From Gentiana macrophylla (taxonomy: Eukaryota; Streptophyta; Magnoliopsida; Gentianales; Gentianaceae): a DNA stretch of 64,000 bases. Position 1 is the stretch's first letter; the number at the start of each line of letters is the position of its first letter. This document shows positions 11,301 to 22,245 of the stretch, one piece after another. Under the pieces are notes generated by a model. That model saw only the letters and a list, made by a program, of their open reading frames with translations. It had not been told where the DNA came from and did no database searches. The translations under genes and the position numbers were made by a program. The stretch spans positions 49,245,947 to 49,309,946 of the forward strand of contig CM047806.1 in the NCBI GenBank assembly GCA_026214975.1, written 5' to 3'.

Positions 11301-12888
11301 CGCCCCATCACCACCTGACTAGCGCCTAGCGTCCTGTAGAACACTGCTATTCTTTATGGTACTTGTACAAGTGCACTGATGTATTTTTCTTCATTTGTAG
11401 GTCTTAACTGAAGTGGACCACTGCTATTGTGTGATCCTCGACGCTAATAATGGAGCGGCATTTCCTTGTGAAAGTTCATTGCAAGATTACAGTCAGGATA
11501 GTTCTTCTCCGAAAACAGACATAAATTCGGGAAAGATAAAAAGTTCTAAGGTCTCTGTCAAGGACAATACTTCATCTTTTGTTATATAAATCAGCTTTTG
11601 TCTTGCGAGTTTAATAGAGCTATCCTGCTGCATTTCTTGTGTATTACCCCCCCACCCCCAAATCATCTGGGCCAGGAATCTTCTGGCTCTTGAACATTCG
11701 ACTTGAAGGGAGGGCCATAAAAGCAATTTGCTTCAATGACTATTCAATATTCATATATGTTGACGGATACATTAATATATTATGGGTCACATTAGTTTTT
11801 TCATTTTATGCCACCTGATAAAAGTGGTTGTAACCTCAGCAAGTGCTCTATATTAACTAGTAGCATTAGATTTGCTTCAAGAGTGTTGATTTACTCCTTT
11901 TAAGGCATATGTCTTGTGTTTTACCCCAATTCTCTATCAAGGGTGCTTTAGTTAATTGTTTCTTTCCTTTTGTTACCTGCGTCCCTTTTCCAGCTTTTTT
12001 TGCTTTGATTTTATATACCCATGCCTTTGGATTATATTGATGCTGCGGTGGTTTGAGATTGCAGATTACTCTCTTTTCGGGATTTGTTAGCTACCAGATG
12101 GTCCGGGATGCATATGACGGTCAGCCTAAAATTCCAAATTTTGTACCATCCTTTAAAATAGTCCATTCCTTGAAAATTGTGTGTTTGAACTCTTTCTTTA
12201 AATAATCTGTTGATGCCTGTTTTATGATGCTATTTACAGCTGGGAGGTCTGGGTTTGGCAGCCTCCTATCGTTTGCTCATTCAGCGGACAAAGCAGATCG
12301 TCTTTACATGAAAGGTCCAGGAGGGCATGGTGAAGTTGAAGTGGCTGTATCTGGTGTTGTAGGTAATTGTAAAAGAAACTGTTGTGTCATTGTTATTGTG
12401 GACGTAGTATGACTTTCAGTTATCCTGTTTTCTCTTATTTCGAAAATATGAACTGAATAAACTGTTCTGGTTGACTTTTGACTGAAATATGTTTAGTCCT
12501 TTCGGTGATTCGTATCTCATGTTAATTAGTTTTACATATCAACATTTCAGATCAAGGCAAGGAATTGGACCATCATGGAAACAGAGCATCTGGATTGGGT
12601 AAATTTGTTCGTAGGGCTGCATCCGTTGCCTCAGTTGCAGCAAAGCATGCTTATGCGGCTGCCTCTTCCTCTAGTTCTGATGATGAAATGCTTCCTCTTA
12701 AATGCTGTTTAATGTCCATATCATTGCCCTGGGAGTACATTGCTCATGATCTTCTATTCAAAGTGAGCTCACTTGGAAGATTTTGATCGTTTCTTCAAAT
12801 TATTGTTTTTAAATCATTAGACACTTGTAACTAATTCGTGTTTGAACCGATTTTTAAATTGCAGGGAAGCCCTCCAGTAAACTTGTAG
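8382..12888 (+). CDS. Conserved plant protein of unknown function, 371 aa, 11 coding exons
   Basis: Splicing exons 8382-8555, 8645-8719, 8873-8979, 9514-9574, 10069-10128, 10213-10287, 11401-11550, 12065-12119, 12240-12362, 12551-12762 and 12865-12888 gives one uninterrupted frame of 371 codons ending DLLFKGSPPVNL. Phases agree at every junction. All introns are GT-AG except the one after 10128, which uses GC. The ATG at 8382 is the first in frame after the acceptor at 8365. The protein starts MVRKHSKLLGKTIVEEEDAS; it has an acidic N-terminus, a serine-rich insert (exon 7), a glycine-rich stretch GRSGFGSLLSFAHS, an alanine-rich basic segment and no evident signal peptide or membrane helix. 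I recognise no named domain. Intact frame and splice sites argue for a functional gene. Introns host a SINE and a hAT-like MITE. The 3' UTR probably runs to about 13.1 kb. Confidence 0.85.
9732..9854 (+). mobile_element. tRNA-derived SINE in an intron
   Basis: The insert carries pol III boxes: TGGCCTAGTGGTAAAGG resembles box A and GGTTCGATTCC is box B. It ends in an A-rich tail and is flanked by a near-identical direct repeat (9712-9731 and 9855-9873), the mark of L1-type target-primed insertion. It lies in the intron between exons 4 and 5 of the 371-aa gene. Confidence 0.8.
10129..10212 (+). other. GC-AG intron of the host gene
   Basis: The frame of exon 10069-10128 continues into exon 10213-10287 only if the donor is AAAG followed by GCAGGT. 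The nearest GT, at 10133, would add four bases and bring a stop (TGA) early in the next exon. GC donors are the known minor class of plant U2 introns. The call is by frame logic, not by transcript data. Confidence 0.7.
10910..11346. mobile_element. hAT-like MITE rich in CGCCTAGGCG motifs
   Basis: The ends are AAGTGTTCTA and, in reverse complement, CAGTGTTCTA, followed inward by repeated CCTAGGCG/GCGCCTAG blocks on both sides. It is flanked by the direct repeat CTATTCT (10903-10909 and 11347-11353). The length (437 bp), terminal sequence and roughly 8-bp duplication fit a non-autonomous hAT-type element. It sits in intron 6 of the 371-aa gene and does not touch the splice sites. Confidence 0.75.
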
Positions 12889-13325
12889 GTATGTATATGT
12901 ATGATCACTGGTACTATCCTTGTCATGATATACATTATCATTCAGCTTGACAAACTTCTCGAGGTGAATGCCATAGTAAATTAATGAAATAACCTTGATC
13001 ACATGGAGTTTGATCTGGAATGAAACGCTGCGGTTGTAGGCCGATATGTATAGAAGGAAATCTATCACTTGTAACAATGCATGTCATGCAGCTGCATTTA
13101 GTAGTATTAGGTTTAGTGTTGTGCTATGTTTTGTATTGATGAAGATGATGGGTTCATTTGGTGAGTTATGTGGAGTTAGTTTCTTGTACTGTATAGATGA
13201 TTTTGTCAAAATTACCCTGCAAAAGTAAAAGTATTCTAGTTTTTACCATTGATGTCTTGGCCCTTTGCACTTCATTTTGATGCTTTGGCTTTCAAAATTT
13301 TATTTTTTATTTTTTATTTTTTTAT

Positions 13326-13668
13326 ACGGCTTCTATTGCCACCACGATTTTGCTTCAATTGACACCCTTATTCCTGGCACCTTTAAAATAAAATTTGGCA
13401 CCACCATAATATTTTTGTTATCTTTGTGCAACACAACGTCTGTGTCATTGACGTTTGTTTTCGCTACGGGCTTCACCAACGTCAATGGCACTGATATTAC
13501 AGTTACAAATGTATTATTGGTGTAAATCGTCAGACCCACTGACGTTGTAAGTGAAACACAACGTCGGTGGGTTTGACGTACGTACCGCGGTGCCGAAAAG
13601 CAATTTGGGATAGTGGTCAGAGAAAAAAAAGGACAGTGGTAAATTCGTGGTTCCGATAGAAACCGCAT
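13326..13668. mobile_element. Candidate MITE with imperfect terminal inverted repeats
   Basis: The left end CGGCTTCTATTGCCACCACG is matched by the reverse complement of the right end, CGGTTTCTATCGGAACCACG, about 19 of 25 bases. Inside is a direct repeat beginning CACAACGTC (13432 and 13557). No clear target duplication is visible in the T-rich flanks. Confidence 0.45.
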
Positions 13669-14960
13669 TTTTTTTTAGGAAATATCTTATCACATAAAAT
13701 TTTGTCTTATTACACAGTATTTTGTTTGAAAATATCTTTTCACACCAATTTTTGTCTTATCACACATAAATTTATTTCCAATTTTGCCCTTACTTTTTTT
13801 ATTTTACGCGCAGAATGTGACACATTATCCATACTGAAATATGGTCAGAATATACGTGTTGAGAGTCCACACTGGTTGATTCTGACCATCTTTTAGGTAG
13901 AATGTTTGAAGTTTTTCAAACTCATATATAGTTATAGCATCATTCTGACCAATATTGAGTCCGGAATACTCTACACATTCAGACTAGAATTGGATCAGGA
14001 TAACAACAAGTTTGTTTGGAAATATCTTTTCTCACCAATTTTTATCTTATCACACATAAATTTATTTCCAATTTCGCCCTTATTTTTTTTTGTTTTACCC
14101 GCAGAATGTGACACATTATCCATACTGAAATATGGTCAGAATATACGTGTTGAGAGTCCACACTGGTTGATTCTGACCATCTTTTAGGTAGAATGTTTGA
14201 AGTTTTCCAAACTCATATATAGTTAGAGCATCACTCTGACCAATATTGAGTCCGGAATACTCTACACATTCATACTAGAATTGAGCACCACTATTGATTC
14301 TGACTAAATTTCAGTCAGAATATTAAAAGTTTTTTTCACTCAATTTTAGTCAGAATGTCTTTGTGACCGGTATTGAGTATGAAAAACATTCAAAATTCTG
14401 ACTAGAATAAAATAAGTATAATGATCGTATTCTGACTCAAATTGGGTCAGAATGGTTGTTGTGTGAATTGACCATAAATTGGCCAGAATAGTATATATTT
14501 TCCGGACTCTTTTACGGTCAGAATGACAGACGTGTGAAATATCCAAACGAAGCCCACTCTCGGCTCTTGATAAGTGTAAAATAACATTGGTGTGAAAAGA
14601 TAGTCCCTTTTGTTTTCCAATTTTGCCCTTATTTTTTTTGATTTACGCGCCTACATTCTGACCGGAGTTTGGTCAGAATGTAGGACATTATACCTACCCA
14701 AATGTGGTCTGAACAATTTAGTTTATTTTGACCCGAACATGGTCAGGAAAACATTACATGTTTAACCTCTAAAATGGTCCGATACGTTTTCGAATTTCTT
14801 ATAGCGACGTTTTTATATTCTTACTTGAGATAGGGTTATTCCTACTTAAACGTGGTCAGAATAATTTAACTTATTCTGACGCGAACGTGGTCAGGAAAAC
14901 ATTACATGTCCGGCCTCTAGAATGGTTCGATACATTTTCGAAATTTTCAGAGCGCCGTCG

Positions 14961-15184
14961 TGTTAGGATAGTGATCCTAACTAGGGTTTGAAGGTAGAAT
15001 TGAGGAAGAAGAAGGGGAAAACAGAGAGAAAAGAAGTAAGGCGGGAAAGACAGTTTTATTAATATTCAACTTGAGCGATGATACAACGCACTCTTCCCTT
15101 ATATACCTCTTGGCTCAAGGAGGTAAGGGACCCACACAATTATTCTACACTTTAGAAATATCTAGAAATATCTAATTCCTAACA
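14961..15184 (-). repeat. 3' LTR of the Reina-like element
   Basis: Starts TGTTAGGATAG and ends ATTCCTAACA. It is nearly identical to 19918-20142. In element orientation it is the 3' LTR, because the polypurine tract (complement of TCACCCACCCCC, 15185-15196) abuts it. Confidence 0.9.
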
Positions 15185-17003
15185 TCACCCACCCCCTGAG
15201 ACCTTACTTGTCCACAAGGAAGGGAAAATTCTGGAAACTGTGCTAAGATGAAGGTTGCATCTTCCCAAGAAGCCTGGCTTTCATCTAGATTCAACCATTT
15301 GATTTTCCACTGTACAACTGCCTTATTATACCTCTTAACAGATCTGATCTGGAGCACCTTTTCTGGGTAGACCACTATCTCACCTTGCTGATTAGTAGTA
15401 GGCAGAGAGACAGAAGGTTGGACATCAGCACCAATACACCTCTTGAGCATAGATACATGGAACACTGGGTGTATCTTGGATTCAGCAGGGAGCTGCAGCT
15501 TATAAGCAACTTCATTAATCCTGGCCACAATCTTGAAGGGTCCAAAATACTTGGCAGAAAGTTTGAGATTCTTCCTTAATGCCACTGAATTTTGCCTGTA
15601 CGGTTGGAGCTTCAGAAATACCATTTCTCCAACCTGAAACTCCTTCTCTTTCCTGTGCAAGTCTGCATAGAACTTCATCCTGGCCTGAGCTTCCTCTAGA
15701 TGGCCCTTAAGTTCTTTGATAATATGTTGTTTTACGCCTCAAAAATCCTCCACCCGAAGAAACCGATCTGTGCAAAGCGCCAAGGGTAGGGGACTCTGGG
15801 GAACATACCCATACAAGGCTTCAAAAGGGGTAATATTAATGGCAGTATGAAAGTTAGTATTGTACCAATACTCAGCTAAAGGCAGCCACCTTTTCCATTT
15901 TCTAGGCCTCTGGAATGTCATGCACCTGAGATACATTTCAATGCACTGGTTTACCCTTTCTGTCTGCCCATCAGTTTGTGGATGGTAGGCAGAACTGTAT
16001 GATAGTTTTACCCCAACCAATTTCATGAGATGGCTCCAAAATTCTGAAGTAAACACCTTATCCCTGTCACTAACAATGCTTTCTAGGAGCCCATGCAGCC
16101 TGTAGATCTCCATAAAGAAACAAGAGGCTACTGACTCAGCTGTGTACCCTTTCTCCATAGCTATAAAATGTGCAAACTTGGTGAACCTATCCACTATCAC
16201 CATAATCACTTTCTTCCCCTCAGATTTTGGCAAACCATCAATGAAGTCCATACTGAGCTGTGACCAAGCTGTTTCAGGGATAGGTAATGGTTGTAGCAAC
16301 CCCTGTGGTTTGTCATGTAAACTCTTGCATTGTTGGCAAATGACACATCTCTGAATCATCTCCTTTACATCCTTCTGTAAGTTAGGCCAGTAAAACAGCC
16401 TTTTAATTCTGCTATAGCATGCTCTGACCCCTGAGTGACCCCCATAGGACTAGAGTGAAGTTGCTCCAGGAGCTTCTGTCTTAGTTGACCAGTAGCCCCC
16501 ACATAGATCCTCCCTTTGTACTTCAGCAGGCCCTGATGTAAGGTGTAATGAGGGCCAGGGGCTGTTGCAACCATCAGGCTCCTTAGTTTTTCCTCCACAA
16601 CTACATCATTTTTGTAACTAGAAGATATTTCCCCAACCCAAGATGGGGTTACTGAGCTTACTGAGCTTATAGCACACAACTGCCCATGGTTCTGTCTGGA
16701 AAGGGCATCAACAACTATATTCTCACATCCCTTCTTATACTCAATAGTGAAATCAAGCCCCATCAATTTAGTGACCCCCTTCTGTTGCAAGGTTGTAACA
16801 GCTCTTTGATCCAGCAGGAATTTGAGGCTCTGTTGATCTGTTTTAATCACAAAGGGTCTGTTTTGAATGTATTGCTTCCATTTAGTGACAGCCATGAGGA
16901 CTGCTAGTAACTCCTTCTCATAAATGGACATCCCCATCTCTTTTGAATTAAAGGCCCTGCTCAAATAGGCTACTGGTTGCTTATTTTGTTGTAGGACAGC
17001 CCT
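15172..17003 (-). pseudogene. RNase H-integrase-chromodomain portion of the Reina-like pol
   Basis: Minus-strand frames run from RNase H (VAYLSRAFNSKEMGMSIYEK, then TDQQSLKFLLDQRAVTTL) through the integrase zinc region (CVICQQCKS), the catalytic core (DFIDGLPKS, VSDRDKVFTSEF and the E in DGQTERVNQ, the three acidic residues) to a chromodomain-like end KIKWLNLDESQASWED. Frame breaks occur near 16362 and 15735. It belongs after the inverted block in the original element. Confidence 0.85.
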
Positions 17004-17008
17004 CCTAT

Positions 17009-19466
17009 AGAGTGGATTAGGAGGAGTGAACGTTTCTTCCAGATTCATAATACTTCAGAAAATCACAAAGTAGGAATTGCTGAAATGCATTTGAGAGGAG
17101 TTGCTGATGTGTGGTTTGGAGGATTGATTTCCGGTTCACCTTACTTGTCCTGGACCAAATTTAGAGAGGAGGTGTTGAAGCGGTTTGGTTGTAAATCGAT
17201 GGAAATGGCAGTGGACGAGTTCCACCAGTTGAAGCAGATAGGGTTTGTGGACGAATACCTTGCGGAGTTTGAAGAATTGAAGTGTATGGTTCAAATGCAG
17301 TGCCCTAGGCTTACAGAATATCACTATGTTTCATGTTTTATCCGTGGTCTTAAGAATGAGATCAAGTCTATGGTCCGGATGCTGCAACCTGCAACCATGT
17401 CTGCTGCAGTGGAGGCTGCTAGGTGTCAGGAATGTGTGCTTTTGTCCATAAATCACAGGCCCCTACCTAGAGTCACATACAATGGAGGACAGATTAGGCA
17501 GACACAGTTGGCACCCAAGGTGTTTGATAGAATGCCCCAGACAGAACACAAACCTATATTACAACGGGCAATCACACCAAAGGAATTACAGGACAAGAGG
17601 TCACAAGGCCTCTGTTTCAGATGTGATGAGAAATTTACACCTGGACATAAATGCAAACAGAAACACTTGCACTTTATTGTAGCAGAGGATGAAGATTTTG
17701 TTGAAGAAGAGGACTATACCAAGGCAGATCCTGAAAAAGCATCACAGCTATCAGTTTATACAATGTCTGGGCAGGTGACTACAAATACATTTAAGATCCA
17801 TGGGATGCTCAAAAAGAGGCCTATAGTGATCCTGATTGACAGTGGAGCTTCCCATTCCTTTCTGGATCTCAAGGTTGCTAAGGAGGCTGGTTGTAAAATG
17901 GTGCCCAGCCAACCTATGCTAATCACGGTTGCTGATGGGAATACCCTTAAGAGTGAGTTTAAATGTTCAAATCTCAGCTGAAGCATGCAGGGGATCCCTT
18001 TTAGCCATGATATCAGGATGATTCAGCTCAGGGGTTGTGATATGGTCCTTGGAGTGGACTGGTTGGGGAAACATAGCCCAGTAACATTCAATTTTCACAC
18101 TATGTGTCTGATCATTCACATGGAAGGGCAACCATTTGTGTTGAAAGACATACCAACTGAAGGCCAACTAAAGATGATCAGTGGTAAGAAATTGATGAGT
18201 AGTTTGAGGAAGGGCACCTATGGTCTCATGGGGTGCCTCAGCCAAATTCAGGGAGAGTCACCCACTGACACTCCACCAGATTTGTTGCCTCTGCTGAATG
18301 AGTATCAGGATGTATTCACTGCACCTACTGGCCTACCTCCCAAGAGAGGCTATGAGCATGCCATTCTATTGAAGGAAGGGACTGATCCCATCAAGTTAAG
18401 GCCATACAGATATGCACATAATCAGAAAGATGATATTGAGACACTAGTGGATGATATGCTGAAACAGGGGATAGTCAGGCACAGCAATAGCCCCTTTGCA
18501 TCTCCAATGTTGCTAGTTAAAAAGAAGGATGGCACTTGGAGGGGATGCATTGATTACAGGAGGCTGAATGACATGACTATCAAGGATAGATATCCTATCC
18601 CAATAATAGATGATTTGTTGGATGAGCTAGGAAAAGCAAGAGTTTTCAGTAAAATTGATTTGAGGTCAGGGTTTCATCAAATCCTGATGCAAGAGGGGGA
18701 CACACAAAAAACTGCATTTGTCACTCACCATGGACACTTTGAATTCTTGGTCATGCCCTTTGGCTTGACCAATGCCCCTGCTACATTCCAGAGGAATATG
18801 AATGAACTTCTGAGACCATTTCTAAGGAAGTCGGTGCTTGTGTTTTTTGATGATATTTTGGTGTATAGTGCTACCATGGATGAACATAAGCTGCACTTAA
18901 AGGCTGTTTTGGAAGTGCTGAGAGTTAACAAATTCTATGCCAAGATGACTAAATGCTCTTTCGGACAAGATAAGGTGGAATATTTGGGGCATGTTATACA
19001 TCAAGGCCAAGTTTATGCTGATCCATCAAAGATAGAGGCTATGGTCAATCGGCTCGTCCTCGAACATTCTGAGAACTCCAAGGGATTTCTAGGCCTTACA
19101 GGCCACATGTAAGATTTGTGCCTTCCTATGGTGTCATTTCCAGACCACTCAATGACCTCTTGAAGAAGGAGGGTTTCACTTGGAACCCCATAGCCCTAGA
19201 AGCCTTTGAGAAATTGAAACAAGCAATGAGTACACACCCTGTTCTGACATTACCAGACTTCAATACTCATTTTTGTATTGAAACAGATGCCTGTGGGAAA
19301 GGACTAGGGGCTGTCCTACAACAAAATAAGCAACCAGTAGCCTATTTGAGCAGGGCCTTTAATTCAAAAGAGATGGGGATGTCCATTTATGAGAAGGAGT
19401 TACTAGCAGTCCTCATGGCTGTCACTAAATGGAAGCAATACATTCAAAACAGACCCTTTGTGATTT
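17009..19466 (+). pseudogene. Inverted gag-protease-RT-RNase H block
   Basis: On the plus strand the block continues gag (from WIRRSERFFQ), includes the zinc knuckle CFRCDEKFTPGHKC (about 17613), the aspartic protease LIDSGASHSFLD (about 17833) and a reverse transcriptase with VFFDDILVYS (about 18841), and ends in RNase H at QNRPFVI. An in-frame TGA at 17979-17981 and a frame break near 19110 interrupt it. Its orientation is opposite to the LTR-defined element. Both ends are duplicated in inverted form outside the block: about 60 bp of gag and about 155 bp of RNase H. Confidence 0.88.
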
Positions 19467-19873
19467 TCTGAAGTATTATGAATCTGGAAGAAACGTTCAC
19501 TCCTCCTAATCCACTCCATAGTAGCTTCACCAGAAAAAATAGGAAAGTCGAGCTTAGGAATCTTACATGCTTGTTCTGATTTCTCACTTTTCGAAGTAGT
19601 CTCAGCCGAATCAACCTGAACTTGCTCTTCTCGTCGTGGAGTAGGCAACAATCCATCTCCTAACACTGCTGCACCAATCGTTGCTGCAGTAACCGGTGGC
19701 GGTAGTGATGATTCGAGCTTCTGTTCTACCATAGCAAAGAGTTCCTTCATCATTTGACGAAGAGATTCGCCCTGAGCTACGATCTTATGATCCAATTCTT
19801 CGAACTTCGCATTGAACTCCTCATTCATCTTCTGATGTGATGCTCTGAGCTCATCAATCGATTTGGCGGCCAT
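19458..19873 (-). pseudogene. Gag N-terminal segment of the Reina-like element
   Basis: The ATG at 19873 starts MAAKSIDELRASHQKMNEEF, a coiled-coil-like gag N-terminus, and runs to IPKLDFPIFSGE and WIRRSERFFQIHNTSENHK. At the inversion breakpoint (about 19458) the frame leaves gag and reads antisense RNase H before stopping. The true continuation of gag (VGIAEMHLRGVADVW) now lies in the opposite orientation from 17070. Confidence 0.8.
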
Positions 19874-19904
19874 GATTACTGATTACAGGCGTAGGAAGGA
19901 CAGT

Positions 19905-19915
19905 CTCTGATACCA
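19905..19915 (-). promoter_or_regulatory. Primer-binding site (tRNA-iMet)
   Basis: On the minus strand this reads TGGTATCAGAG, complementary to the 3' end of plant initiator tRNA-Met, two bases from the LTR edge. It fixes the orientation of the element. Confidence 0.9.
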
Positions 19916-19917
19916 GA

Positions 19918-20142
19918 TGTTAGGATAGTGATCCTAACTAGGGTTTGAAGGTAGAATTGGGGAAGAAGAAGGGGAAAACAGAGAGAAAAGAAGTAAAGCG
20001 GGAAAGACGGTTTTATTAATATTCAACTTGAGCGATGATACAACGTGACTCTTTCCTTATATACCTCTTGGCTCAAGGAGGTAAGGGACCCACACAATTA
20101 TTCTACACTTTAGAAATATCTAGAAATATCTAATTCCTAACA
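19918..20142 (-). repeat. 5' LTR of the Reina-like element
   Basis: Direct repeat of the left LTR. In element orientation it is the 5' LTR and carries the promoter. It is followed, two bases inside, by the primer-binding site. Confidence 0.9.
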
Positions 20143-20416
20143 CGTCGTCATATTCTGACTAGAAATAGGAGCGGAAAACGTTATTTTTCGGCTGTAAAAG
20201 CGGTCGTATTGTTTCTCAAGCGTCATATAATAATATCTCTTTATTCGCACCAAAAATTGGTGCGGAAAACATAATGTTAGAGCCAGAATAGTGCCGAATA
20301 ATATACAATCACGACTCATTTAGAAGTCGAGAATGATATGTGTGTTGAATGTCAAAACGAAACTCACTCTCACCCTTAGAATGTGTAAAACATGTTTTGT
20401 GTGAAAAGACAGTCTC

Positions 20417-20886
20417 TTGTTTTATAGCCGACTTCACATTGTGGGATCAAAACTTGAGTTGGTGGTGTTGTATTTCATTCTGGAATAAAATTTCTTCACA
20501 ACAGATTTGATCATTTATACATCCTTTATCATACGTACTATGCTGAAACATGCAGGATTTATATGCTGAATGTCTTGAGAGAACACTATTCAATATCAAA
20601 CCTCATCAAAATTAAATCAATAATCTACATTTTTCTTCCTAAAAGATCTTGATCCAGGGGTTTGTGTAGCTTTGACTATTCTACTATCTGCCACACTCAT
20701 ATATTTCTTACAAGAGAAAGCAGTAAATTTACTCAAATTTTCTTTTCAAGGTTAGTTGACTTTAACCTTGTTCTGCCGTGGAAATTGTGGCATTGTCTTT
20801 TTGGGTTGATCTTCAGGGATTTTATTCATCTTGATATTTACAGAATTCGAGAAGAAAGTAACGAGGGATATTTATATATATATATA
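20417..20886. other. Noncoding spacer
   Basis: A/T-rich, no gene recognised. It lies between the right end of the GTCAGAAT element and the Helitron 3' end, which is inserted at a short TA repeat (about 20871-20886). Confidence 0.5.
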
Positions 20887-20915
20887 CTAGTGATGGTTGC
20901 CGTGCAAGGCACGGC
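20887..20915 (-). other. Helitron 3' terminus (hairpin plus CTAG)
   Basis: GCCGTGC and GCACGGC pair around a 3-base loop, with CTAG eight bases beyond and T as the next flanking base. This is the standard subterminal hairpin of plant Helitrons. Confidence 0.75.
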
Positions 20916-21149
20916 GAAGAACGGCCCCGAGAATCTACTCTTGATTGGTGAGATAGACCGTAGGAAGAAGTTGAAGTTATGCATGAAACAATGGGGGGAG
21001 AATCTTGAAGAGCCTTTGAAGATGAAGTAGTCATTTTTAATTATCTTTACATAATATCTTTCGCGATTGTAAGTGTGTGACCAGTCCACTTTTACAGTGT
21101 CAAGTGTCAACAGAAACTTTAGAGGCAATGGATTCTAAGTATTGGTTGA

Positions 21150-21813
21150 TGATTTTCAATTCCTCTGACCATGGTTGAAAAGACATGGTTGTTTTAAGCG
21201 TGATGATATCTCTTTCCAGCTCCTGAAGATGCTTCAGATTAGAAACACTTCGATCTTGTAGACAAGGTTCCCTTTCTGAACAGTTTCATACATTTCTAAA
21301 TATTCTGATGCACATCTTGCAGCGATCATGTCGTACGCGTTGAGTGTCTGTCATACCATAACAGAACTTAGCACACATCTCGAAAGCCATAGGTCCACCA
21401 GGTATATCACGTATGTTGATTTCATCATTGTTCTCCTCATTGGTCATAGCAACAAGCCTTTGCAGACGGGCACTCTTCGATAGGAGAGGGAACTGTAGCA
21501 TATTTAAAGCAAATGAGCACCCACAAATCAAACAAAAAATTTAAGCATTGTGCCAAGACAAAAATGTTGTTGGATACAAAAATATTCTTTTGGACGGAGT
21601 CTTTATTGAACCTGAATGTTAGATTTGTGACAAGAATGGCATTATTAGTCACCCAATGCAATAGAAACAATAACATCATGACATTTGAACAAGCAGGCAT
21701 TACCAAACCCGTGTATTCATGCGCATGAGCAAAAAACATTTACCTTGTGGATGTAAAATTTTACATTCCCAACAGCAATCACGATATCAGTTGCTAACTC
21801 TGTTGCCACATAC
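21150..21813 (-). pseudogene. NPH3-type BTB protein fragment (two exons)
   Basis: Minus-strand exon 21744-21813 encodes VATELATDIVIAVGNVKFYIHK and ends at a GT donor. The next exon starts at 21492 after an AG acceptor and reads [34 protein letters not shown]. The junction HK/FPLL is where NPH3/RPT2-family genes commonly have an intron. This family acts as BTB substrate adaptors of CUL3 ligases in phototropism and auxin transport. After FCYGMT a frameshift occurs; the shifted frame gives residues consistent with the rest of the BTB-NPH3 linker ([20 protein letters not shown]), then a stop. Only the BTB part is present, so it is nonfunctional. It is probably a Helitron capture. Confidence 0.8.
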
Positions 21814-22138
21814 CTGAATTACAAAACGGTTACAGTAAAATTGTACTAATGTTCATCTCACATCGTAATTTAACACAAAAATCGAAAACTATCAAAACAG
21901 GACTCAACACACAGGGGTTGAGATGTAGTATGCAACATAACATGAGATGGAAAGGCGAGAAATTAGACCATGAAAGTTGAAATAGCATCCAAAAAAAAAA
22001 CGGGTGGATGGACTCGGATTCCAATTCTGCAAGGCAAACTGATAGTAGAAGACTATGGAAAGAAAGGAGAAAGCAGTGAGAACATTTCCAGTATCAAACC
22101 AGCATGTTGTTAAGTGATAAAATTAAAGTGCGTATAGA

Positions 22139-22245
22139 AATGGTGTCAACAAAATCCATGCCAGATGAGGACCCTTCTTCAAGACCAAAACCACTTCTTA
22201 TGTCTGCAAAACCCTGTCTTCTCATTGTGGGTTCCATGCCCTTCA
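22139..22245 (-). other. Possible captured exon, unrecognised
   Basis: The minus strand has an open frame beginning MKGMEPTMRRQGFADIRSGF, with protein-like composition and no stop through the stretch. I do not recognise it. It lies within the putative Helitron between the NPH3 and coproporphyrinogen oxidase fragments. Confidence 0.3.

Larger units (their letters stand above)
14961..20142 (-). mobile_element. Ty3/gypsy chromovirus, Reina-like, with inverted core
   Basis: A complete small LTR retrotransposon (5182 bp) with LTRs of about 225 bp and the 5-bp target duplication CGTCG (14956-14960 and 20143-20147). Orientation is minus: the primer-binding site complementary to initiator tRNA-Met is beside the right LTR and the polypurine tract (minus-strand GGGGGTGGGTGA) beside the left. 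Small size, short LTRs and a C-terminal WLNLDESQASWED motif suggest the Reina clade (inference). The LTRs differ at only a handful of positions, so insertion is recent. The region 17009-19466 (gag C-terminus to RNase H) is inverted relative to the rest, so the element cannot make its polyprotein. Confidence 0.9.
13722..20416. mobile_element. DNA-transposon cluster with GTCAGAAT subterminal motifs
   Basis: Three related units are recognisable by ends of the type GGACTATCTTTTCACACC: left ends near 13727 and 14020, right ends near 14612 and 20416 (GTGTGAAAAGACAGTCTC). A stretch of about 260 bp is present twice in tandem (13722-13985 and about 14010-14283). ATTCTGAC and its complement GTCAGAAT recur many times in both orientations between 13850 and 14900, as transposase-binding subterminal repeats do in CACTA or Mutator elements. 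TTTTGTTT-like sequence flanks several of the ends. No transposase is visible. A Reina-like retrotransposon (14961-20142) is inserted inside. Superfamily is uncertain. Confidence 0.55.
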
